Source: an uncultured Clostridia bacterium
GTDB taxonomy: Bacteria; Bacillota; Clostridia; TANB77; CAG-508
Direction: 5' to 3'
Assembly: GCA_947632145.1 (NCBI GenBank)
Contig: CANRNW010000010.1
Location: forward strand, 1 to 36,646
Length of the DNA: 36,646 bases
The translations under genes and the position numbers were made by a program. Positions 29,363 to 36,646 of the stretch are shown here, in pieces. Each line of letters opens with the position of its first letter. The stretch's first letter is position 1. Below the pieces are notes generated by a model, which worked only from the letters and a program-made list of their open reading frames with translations, ran no database searches and had not been told where the DNA came from.

Positions 29363-32113
29363 TTAAACTTTTAAATTTTCACTACATCTATGGCATATAC
29401 CAGGATTTTCCTTGTCTTGACCAACAGTTTCAGAATACATCCAGCATCTTTCGCATTTTTCTCCCTTTGCCATTTCAATTTTTATATCTTTTGCACCTTC
29501 ATTTATTTCTAAATCTGATACTATAAATACTGCTACTAATTCTTTTTCTATGCTTTTTAAGAAAGAATACTCATCTCCTTCAGCAGTTAATATAACTTTT
29601 GCATTTAGAGAATGACCTATTATTTTTTCTGCTCTTGCCTCTTCTAGTTTCTTAGCAACTTCTTCTTTTAATGCAACTATTCTTTCCCATTTTTCTTCTA
29701 ATTCTTTATTATCATATTTAGGATTTTCTTTAGGCCATTTTGCTAACATTACACTTTCGCTATTTTCATTATTTTTATGTGGCATAAATTCCCATATTTC
29801 TTCTGCTGTAAAGCATACAAGTGGAGTAAGCATAACTACCAAAGCTTGTAATATTTCATACATTGTAGTTTGAGCAGCTCTTCTCTTTGTAGAATCTGGT
29901 TTTGATGTATATAATCTATCTTTTATTATATCTAGATAGAAGTTACTCATATCTACAACACAGAATTCGTTTATATCATGATATACTGTATGGAATTCAT
30001 ATTCATCATAACCTTTAGTTACTTTTCTTATTAAGTCATTTAATTTTAATAATGCAAATTTATCTATTTCTTCTAAATCCTCATAAGCAACTGGATTATT
30101 TACATCAAAATCATTTATATTTCCTAAAATATATCTACATGTATTTCTTATTTTTCTATATACTTCAGTTATTTGTTTTAATATATCTTTAGATAAACTT
30201 ATTTCATTTTTATAATCTGATGATAAAACCCATAATCTTAGTATATCTGCTCCATATTCTTTTATTATATCTTGTGGACTTATACCATTTCCAGAAGATT
30301 TAGACATTTTCTTTCCATGTTCATCTATTACAAATCCGTGTGTTAATACTTCTTTATATGGCGCACATCCTTTTGTTGCAACAGATGTAAGTATTGATGA
30401 TTGGAACCATCCTCTATATTGATCATTTCCCTCTAAATACATATTTGCTGGTGGTAATCCACGTTCAGCAAGAACCGCTTCATGTGTTGAACCAGAATCA
30501 AACCATACATCCATTATGTCTGTTTCTTTTCTAAAATGTGTATGTCCACATTCACATTTTGCGTTTTCTGGCATCAATTCCTCTTCACTTAATTCATACC
30601 AAGCATTTGAACCTTTACTCTTAAAGATTTTTTGTATTTTTGCTATGCTTTCATCTGTTATATATTCTTTTCCACATTCCTCGCAATAGAATATTGGTAT
30701 TGGTAATCCCCAAGTACGTTGTCTTGATATACACCAATCTGCTCTATCTTTTACCATTGCTGTAATTCTATCTTCTCCCCACGCAGGAATCCATTTTACT
30801 TTTTTAATTTCTTCTAATGTTTTCTCTCTAAATCCCTCAACAGAAGCAAACCATTGATCTGTTGCTCTAAATATTATTGGATTTTTGCATCTCCAACAAT
30901 GTGGGTATGAATGATTTATTACTTGCTTATGTAGAAGATAATTATTTTCTTCTAACCATTCTATTATTTTGTCATTTGATTTATCATATCTTAAACCTGC
31001 TGCTATTCCTGCTTCTTCTGTTTGAAATCCTTTTCCATCAACTGTTACAACTATGTCTAAATCATTTTTTAATCCACAAAGGTAATCTTCTTTACCATAA
31101 CCTGGAGCTGTATGTACTGCACCAGTACCTGTATCTAATTCAACAAGTATTGTATCATCACTACCTAAAACTACTCTTGATAATCTATCTATAAATGGAT
31201 GCTTACACATTACACCTTCTAAATCTGTTCCCTTAAATTGTGTTTCTATTTTATATTCTTCAATTCCTGCTTGGCTCATTACACTATCTACTAGAGCAGA
31301 TGCTATTATGTATTTTTCTTTACCTACATTTACTATGCTGTAATCGTAGTCTCCGCCTATTGTTATACCAACATTTCCAGGTAATGTCCATGGTGTTGTT
31401 GTCCAAATTACAAAATATGTGTTTTCTTTATCAAATAATCCTTTTGAATCTTCTACTGCAAATTTTACAAATATTGATGTTGTTTTATGGTCTGCATATT
31501 CTATTTCTGCTTCTGCAAGTGCTGTTTCGCAGTCTGTACACCAATATACTGGTTTCAATCCTTTGTATATATAACCTTTTTTATACATTTCTCCAAATAC
31601 ACCAATTTGTCTAGCTTCAAATTCTGGTTGCAATGTAATATATGGATGTTTCCAATCACCTAATACCCCTAGTCTTTTAAATCCTTCTGTTTGTTTTTCA
31701 ACAAAACTTAAAGCAAAATCACGACAAGTATTTCTAAATTTAGATACTCCTATTTCATCTCGGTTTAATCCTAATGCTTGTATTGCCCTTTTTTCCGTAG
31801 GTAATCCGTGTGTATCGAATCCTGGTACATATGGAGTATAATATCCCCTTAAATTTTTATATCTTACAACAGTATCTTTCAATACCTTATTTAACGCGTG
31901 TCCAATATGTATTTCTCCATTTGCATAAGGAGGTCCATCATGTAATACATAAGGTTCATTTCCTTCATTTTTCTTTAATATTTTTTCATATAAACCATTT
32001 TCAAATACTTTTTCTTGTATTTTAGGTTCATTCTCTGGTAGACTTGCTCTCATAGGGAAGTCTGTTTTTGGTAAATTTAATGTTTTTCCATAATCCTTCT
32101 TCTCTTCTGACAT
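29363..32113 (-). CDS. ileS: Isoleucyl-tRNA synthetase
   Basis: HDGPPYANGEIHIGHALNKVLKD, KMSKSSGNG, C-terminal zinc-binding CERCW...CHRC. Confidence 0.98.
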   Translation of the reverse strand: MSEEKKDYGKTLNLPKTDFPMRASLPENEPKIQEKVFENGLYEKILKKNEGNEPYVLHDGPPYANGEIHIGHALNKVLKDTVVRYKNLRGYYTPYVPGFDTHGLPTEKRAIQALGLNRDEIGVSKFRNTCRDFALSFVEKQTEGFKRLGVLGDWKHPYITLQPEFEARQIGVFGEMYKKGYIYKGLKPVYWCTDCETALAEAEIEYADHKTTSIFVKFAVEDSKGLFDKENTYFVIWTTTPWTLPGNVGITIGGDYDYSIVNVGKEKYIIASALVDSVMSQAGIEEYKIETQFKGTDLEGVMCKHPFIDRLSRVVLGSDDTILVELDTGTGAVHTAPGYGKEDYLCGLKNDLDIVVTVDGKGFQTEEAGIAAGLRYDKSNDKIIEWLEENNYLLHKQVINHSYPHCWRCKNPIIFRATDQWFASVEGFREKTLEEIKKVKWIPAWGEDRITAMVKDRADWCISRQRTWGLPIPIFYCEECGKEYITDESIAKIQKIFKSKGSNAWYELSEEELMPENAKCECGHTHFRKETDIMDVWFDSGSTHEAVLAERGLPPANMYLEGNDQYRGWFQSSILTSVATKGCAPYKEVLTHGFVIDEHGKKMSKSSGNGISPQDIIKEYGADILRLWVLSSDYKNEISLSKDILKQITEVYRKIRNTCRYILGNINDFDVNNPVAYEDLEEIDKFALLKLNDLIRKVTKGYDEYEFHTVYHDINEFCVVDMSNFYLDIIKDRLYTSKPDSTKRRAAQTTMYEILQALVVMLTPLVCFTAEEIWEFMPHKNNENSESVMLAKWPKENPKYDNKELEEKWERIVALKEEVAKKLEEARAEKIIGHSLNAKVILTAEGDEYSFLKSIEKELVAVFIVSDLEINEGAKDIKIEMAKGEKCERCWMYSETVGQDKENPGICHRCSENLKV

Positions 32114-32149
32114 ATTTTTTCCTCCTTTATATTTGTACTTGCATATTGG

Positions 32150-32410
32150 ACAAAATAAAAATCTTCCATCCGTATAGGACGAAAGATTTTAAATCTATCC
32201 GTGGTACCACCTAATTTAACTAATTATTAGTTCACTCTAAATTCATTTAACGCATAGATTACGGCTTAGCTTACTACAGTTTTCAGTTAAGCAACTAAAA
32301 GGTGATAATAAATAAATTATTATTCTACCAAAATTTCAGCATACATTTGGCTCTCTAGAGATTTTACTTTATTTATCGTGTCCTTTATTGTAGTTTTTTC
32401 AAATATAGAT
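32150..32410 (-). promoter_or_regulatory. T-box leader of ileS
   Basis: Minus strand contains T-box AGGTGGTACCACGG followed by terminator hairpin AAAATCTTTCGTCCTATACGGATGGAAGATTTTT upstream of ileS. Confidence 0.93.
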
Positions 32411-32471
32411 TATATTGTAACATGTTTTATTTGGATTGGCAATAGGTATTGTTAAATTTTTTTATGAACAA

Positions 32472-32502
32472 AAAAAGAGCGCTAATTTTGCGCTCTACTT
32501 TA
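32472..32502 (-). terminator. Rho-independent terminator
   Basis: Minus: AGAGCGCAAAATTAGCGCTCTTTTTTT. Confidence 0.85.
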
Positions 32503-32509
32503 TTTTTAC

Positions 32510-33070
32510 TTAGAATGATAAATCTGTATCTACTATTTTATTTTTGTATACTATGAAAGTATGAATGTCTGATGAATCTATCTCATCATTTTCTTCTTCA
32601 TCCTCTGGTTTTGCAACCATTGAAATTTTAGCTTTTACTAAATACAAATCTTTTCCTAATTTCTTTGATGATTTTATTTTATCAACTTTTAATTTAAAAG
32701 ATTTATATTCATCTTCTATATTGTCAAAATTTTTTTCTATAGATTTTTCTTGGCTAGCTGCTGCAAGTTCTATAACACTATCATCCACATCTTCATATTT
32801 CTCAATAAACTCATCATAATCTTCATCTGAAAAATCCTTTAAATCAGAATTTGAAAAATTCCAAGCGTACATTCCTCTTAAGTCCATAACTTTAGTTACT
32901 TTGGAAACATTTAATTTGTTTATTGCACTTACATAATTCTTTACTGCTTTTTTAGGTCCTCCACCTAACACTGATACTAATATAATTATTAGTATAATAA
33001 CTGCTAATACAATTCCTATAATTGGAAGGTATTTTTTAAAATTGAATCCACTCTTTACTTCTTCTTCCAA
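32510..33070 (-). CDS. Hypothetical membrane-anchored protein
   Basis: TM segment YLPIIGIVLAVIILIIILVSVLGGGPKKAVKNYVSAINK. Confidence 0.75.
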   Translation of the reverse strand: MEEEVKSGFNFKKYLPIIGIVLAVIILIIILVSVLGGGPKKAVKNYVSAINKLNVSKVTKVMDLRGMYAWNFSNSDLKDFSDEDYDEFIEKYEDVDDSVIELAAASQEKSIEKNFDNIEDEYKSFKLKVDKIKSSKKLGKDLYLVKAKISMVAKPEDEEENDEIDSSDIHTFIVYKNKIVDTDLSF

Positions 33071-33222
33071 AATTTTTTCCTCCTTTATTTAATATTTTTA
33101 CTTTAACAATGTATCATAACGAATATCATTTGTCAAATATTATTCGTAATTTTTGTTGAATTTTTTGAATATATTTTTTATTCTCATTCTTCAAAATTTG
33201 CGGTGACTCAACTAAATTTATT

Positions 33223-34932
33223 CTATATTATATTTAAACTTTTTAATTCTTCATTTCTTTTAATTTTATTTGTTGTAGTTTTAATTAGTGGTTCTCTTGT
33301 TAAAATCATATTCTTTATATACTTATATTGTGGTAAAGTTTTGTTTACCTCTTTAATTTTAGCCCATATTATTTTATAAATCTCTTCTTCTGTTATATTT
33401 CCATATATTTCTTCTATAGCAGATGCATTATACACTACTTTTACAGATATTTTAAAATCATTCTTATCTTCTTTTTCTGGCATACCATAAACGAAGCATT
33501 CTTCTATTTCTGGTATCTTATTCAATAATATTTCTATTTCTTCTGGAAAAACTTTTTTTCCATTTTTTAAAACTATCATATCTTTTTGTCGTCCAGTAAT
33601 AAATATAAATCCATCTTTATCAATATATGCCAAATCTCCTGTATAGAACCATCCGTCTTTTAAAACCTCTTTCGTTCTTTCTTCATCTTCATAATAGCCT
33701 ATCATTACATTTGGTCCTTTAACTCTAATTTCTCCAATTCCTGCTTCGTCTTTGTTTACAATTTCAAGTTCTACATGTTTCATTGGTTTTCCTATTGAAC
33801 CTGGTTTTACAAAGTCATCTCCTTCTGCTGCTATAACAGGTGATGTTTCAGTTAAGCCATACCCTTGAACTACATGCATTCCAAATTCAAAAAATTTCTT
33901 TGCAATTTCTTTATCTAGTGGAGCACCCCCTGATATAATAAATCTCATTCTTCCACCTAAACCATCTATTACACTTTTGAAGATTTTTCTTCTAATGTCT
34001 ATATGTAATTTAAGTAAAAAATTGCTAATTTTTATTCCTAATTTTACTACTTTTTCTTTTCCTTGCTTTTGTATCTCTTTATTTATATTTTCGTATATTT
34101 TATCTATTAGTATTGGTACTCCAATAAATACTGATACCCTATATTCTTTTAAATTTTTCTTGACATATTTTAGCCCATCTGGAAATACTGTTTTTACTCC
34201 ACATGCAAGCATAACAAGCATTCCTGTTGAACCAAACACATGATGAAATGGTAAAAATGCAATATTTACATCATCTGTATAAAAAGTTTCTACTAATTGC
34301 ATATCATATATATTAGTTGCAATTCCTCTTTGTGATAGCATTACAGCCTTTGACTGTGATGTCGTTCCAGATGTGAATAGTAATATTCCCATTTTATCTG
34401 AATCTATTTGTTTTTCTATATAACTTCTGTTACCATTTTTTATTAGCTCTTTACCTTTTTTTATTAAATTATTTACATTTTCATATCCATCTAATTCACT
34501 CATTGAAATATAATATTTGATATTTGTTTTTCCATTTTCTTTAATTTTTTCTATATTTTCTTTTTGTTTTTCATCAAAAACAATAGCTTCTACCTTGCTT
34601 CTTATTAGTGAATTTTCTAGTTCTTCTAATTGTAGTCCTTTATCTAATGGCACTGATACAATTCCTCCAAGCAAATTAGCAAGATGTGCAACAGCCCATT
34701 CATATCTATTTTTTCCTATTACTGAAATTCTTGATTCTTCTAGCCCTAAATCATACATCGCTGTTCCTAAACAATTTATATCTTCTAATAATTGTTTATA
34801 AGTGGTTTCTCTATATTCTATTTTATCTCCAACTTGTATTTTAGTTGTAAAAGCAATATTATCTGAGAATTTCTCTACAGAATTATATAGTAATTCTTTT
34901 ATGTTATTAAATATCTTTATATCTTTTTTCAT
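33223..34932 (-). CDS. AMP-dependent synthetase/ligase (long-chain acyl-CoA synthetase-like)
   Basis: LLFTSGTTSQSKAVMLS, GYGLTETSPVIA, GWFYTGDLAYID. Confidence 0.93.
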   Translation of the reverse strand: MKKDIKIFNNIKELLYNSVEKFSDNIAFTTKIQVGDKIEYRETTYKQLLEDINCLGTAMYDLGLEESRISVIGKNRYEWAVAHLANLLGGIVSVPLDKGLQLEELENSLIRSKVEAIVFDEKQKENIEKIKENGKTNIKYYISMSELDGYENVNNLIKKGKELIKNGNRSYIEKQIDSDKMGILLFTSGTTSQSKAVMLSQRGIATNIYDMQLVETFYTDDVNIAFLPFHHVFGSTGMLVMLACGVKTVFPDGLKYVKKNLKEYRVSVFIGVPILIDKIYENINKEIQKQGKEKVVKLGIKISNFLLKLHIDIRRKIFKSVIDGLGGRMRFIISGGAPLDKEIAKKFFEFGMHVVQGYGLTETSPVIAAEGDDFVKPGSIGKPMKHVELEIVNKDEAGIGEIRVKGPNVMIGYYEDEERTKEVLKDGWFYTGDLAYIDKDGFIFITGRQKDMIVLKNGKKVFPEEIEILLNKIPEIEECFVYGMPEKEDKNDFKISVKVVYNASAIEEIYGNITEEEIYKIIWAKIKEVNKTLPQYKYIKNMILTREPLIKTTTNKIKRNEELKSLNII

Positions 34933-35057
34933 AAAAATAGCCCTTTCTTTTATTAATCTAGTATCGAATACTAGATTATCATATATTTAATACCTTGTCA
35001 ACCATTTGACTAAACTGTCAGATTATGATATTATTATACTCGTAAGGAGTGAAAATA

Positions 35058-35573
35058 ATGAGTACAATAGCAAATTCAACTCTTATTGATATTACTAAAT
35101 TTCATATTCCAAGATGGGAAGAATTACCTAATATTGCTTTATATCTAGATCAATTAGTTACACTCTTAGAAGATTATTTGGCAAATTATATACAAGATGA
35201 TAATAATAAAGAAAATAAAATTATAACTAAAACTATGATAAACAATTATGTAAAACAAGGTATCTTAGATTCACCTAACGGAAAAAAATATAATAAAACA
35301 CATATAGCAAAACTTTTTGTTATTTGTATCTTGAAGCAAGTTTATAGTATAAACGATATAAAAGAACTAATTGCACTTGCTATAAAAACAGTTCCTGTTG
35401 AAAAAGCATATAATCGATTCTGCATAGAATTAGAAAAAGCTATATATACTACATTTTGCATTGAGCCAAATAATAGTAGTAAAAAAGTTACCAAAGAACA
35501 TTATATTTTAATAAACGTGGTTAATTCTTTTGCAAATAAATTATATGTAGAAAAAATATTTTTAAACAAGTAA
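35058..35573 (+). CDS. DUF1836-like putative regulator
   Basis: Small helical protein FHIPRWEELPNIALYLDQLVTLLEDYL...ITKTMINNYVKQGIL; RBS aaggagtg upstream. Confidence 0.7.
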   Translation: MSTIANSTLIDITKFHIPRWEELPNIALYLDQLVTLLEDYLANYIQDDNNKENKIITKTMINNYVKQGILDSPNGKKYNKTHIAKLFVICILKQVYSINDIKELIALAIKTVPVEKAYNRFCIELEKAIYTTFCIEPNNSSKKVTKEHYILINVVNSFANKLYVEKIFLNK

Positions 35574-35582
35574 ATAAATAGA

Positions 35583-35612
35583 AAAACGGCAGACTTTATG
35601 TCTGCCGTTAAC
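35583..35612. terminator. Hairpin between convergent genes
   Basis: aacggcagacttt-atgtctgccgtt. Confidence 0.65.
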
Positions 35613-35636
35613 ACTTAGAATAGTAAGCGTTTCCAA

Positions 35637-36005
35637 TCAGGAGTAGGATTTCGCAAGTTTTTGTATCGTGTAACCTAATACACAATAAATTTCTTGCAAC
35701 GAATCCCATACTCTTTCAGGCTTTTTCTGTGCCTTCATTTGAGCGAGCCCTTTTTTCAGTACTTTTTTTACTTCCGGAGCTAACGCGTTCGGAATCTGTT
35801 CTTCAAAAGTTACGAACGCCCTATTCCAGTCGTTTTTGCCTTGTTCAGAATTAAGATTCAACTGTTCAACCTTTGCCTGAACTCTTGACAAAAACATTTG
35901 TGACGACTGAAAATTCAAGTTCAACTCCTCCTCAGTCACCGCAGAAATTGCCTTTCCCACCAGTTCAATAGAACCAGCTCTTGTGTTGATAACCATAGAT
36001 GTCAT
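35637..36005 (-). CDS. Small hypothetical protein of higher GC than its neighbours
   Basis: MTSMVINTRAGSIELVGKAISAVTEEELNLNFQSSQMFLSRV...; RBS AGGAGG upstream. Confidence 0.7.
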   Translation of the reverse strand: MTSMVINTRAGSIELVGKAISAVTEEELNLNFQSSQMFLSRVQAKVEQLNLNSEQGKNDWNRAFVTFEEQIPNALAPEVKKVLKKGLAQMKAQKKPERVWDSLQEIYCVLGYTIQKLAKSYS

Positions 36006-36203
36006 TGCCTTTTTTCCTCCTAGATTTTAAAATTTTTTGATATGAATATTATAGCATATTTTTTGAATTTTGTAAATTATTTCCAGTATTTTTTCTTAAA
36101 AATTTATTTACCGTCTTATTCAAAATATTATTTCACCATAAATTCTTCTAATCAGTTGATAGCTTCCTATAACACCGATATGTCGTTAGTTTTATATCAC
36201 ATA

Positions 36204-36236
36204 AAAAAAACAGATAGTTAATCTATCTGCTTTCTT
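36204..36236 (-). terminator. Rho-independent terminator of the rRNA/tRNA operon
   Basis: Minus: GCAGATAGATTAACTATCTGTTTTTTTT downstream of tRNA-Asn. Confidence 0.85.
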
Positions 36237-36237
36237 T

Positions 36238-36313
36238 TGGCTCTCCAAGTTGGACTCGAACCAACGACCTATCGGTTAACAGCCGAGCGCTCTACCAACT
36301 GAGCTATTGGAGA
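36238..36313 (-). tRNA. tRNA-Asn (GTT), CCA encoded
   Basis: TCTCCAATAGCTCAGTTGGTAGAGCGCTCGGCTGTTAACCGATAGGTCGTTGGTTCGAGTCCAACTTGGAGAGCCA. Confidence 0.95.
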
Positions 36314-36319
36314 ATATAA

Positions 36320-36438
36320 ACTGGCGACAACCTATTTTCCCAACAAGGTAACTCGTAAGTATCTTCGGCATATATAAGCTTAACTTCTGTGTTCGGCATG
36401 GGTACAGGTGTTTCCCTATATATCATAATCACCAGAAA
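36320..36438 (-). rRNA. rrf: 5S ribosomal RNA
   Basis: Minus: ...ACACCTGTACCCATGCCGAACACAGAAGTTAAGC... core. Confidence 0.95.
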
Positions 36439-36611
36439 AGTTTATATCAATAAGTATACTATTTTTGTATACTTAATAATATTACAAATTTAATTTTCAA
36501 TCGCTTTTGCATTATACTATAGTATTTTCCAAATTGCAATAGTTAATACAAAATTTTCTAAATATTTTACAACACACTGAAAAATATATAGATAAAAAGT
36601 AAACAATAATT

Positions 36612-36646
36612 GTGGTTAAGCCCTCGATATATTAGTATTGGTCAGC
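36612..36646 (-). rRNA. rrl: 23S ribosomal RNA, 3' end (truncated by window)
   Basis: Minus: GCTGACCAATACTAATATATCGAGGGCTTAACCAC. Confidence 0.85.

Noticed and set aside
32150-32410. Possible novel structured RNA upstream of ileS
   Set aside because: Has the classic T-box sequence GGTGGTACCACGG and terminator; a known regulatory class.
1-36646. CRISPR arrays, prophage, transposons, toxin-antitoxin or BGC
   Set aside because: No spaced direct-repeat arrays, transposases, integrases or recognisable defence genes were seen.

Overview
Window of a very AT-rich Firmicutes (Clostridia-like) chromosome. Almost all genes are on the minus strand, and the right edge is an rRNA operon (23S 3' end, 5S, tRNA-Asn). 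Most of it is core housekeeping: typA, gatD/murT, alr, MurJ/SpoVB-type flippase, plsC-like, cmk, clpX, clpP, tig, disA, radA, a GH15-like hydrolase, an MBL-fold RNase/CPSF-like protein, ftsK/spoIIIE, rsmD, an LTA-synthase-like sulfatase, a polysaccharide deacetylase, ileS with a T-box, and an acyl-CoA synthetase. The main discovery is that four otherwise intact conserved genes (murT, alr, radA, MBL-fold hydrolase) are each interrupted by one apparent extra nucleotide. In all four the same thing is seen: the upstream frame runs into an in-frame CGG codon, and the conserved protein continues only if the C is skipped and GGN (GGA, GGA, GGA, GGT) is read as an invariant motif glycine, i.e. C|GGN. 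I checked every CCG (+ strand) against the frames of the minus-strand genes, and CGG on + for the plus-strand genes. CGG is otherwise absent as an in-frame codon in the core genes; the exceptions are two compositionally odd small ORFs and a doubtful 5' extension of the flippase. This suggests systematic +1 frameshifting or four-base decoding (CGGN to Gly) at an unassigned or poorly decoded CGG codon. A systematic sequencing or assembly artefact must be excluded first. Other observations: GGGCGC palindromic repeats, three small GC-richer orphan genes, paired 17-bp-spacer promoters, a perfect 13-bp hairpin next to the typA promoter, and several strong terminators.
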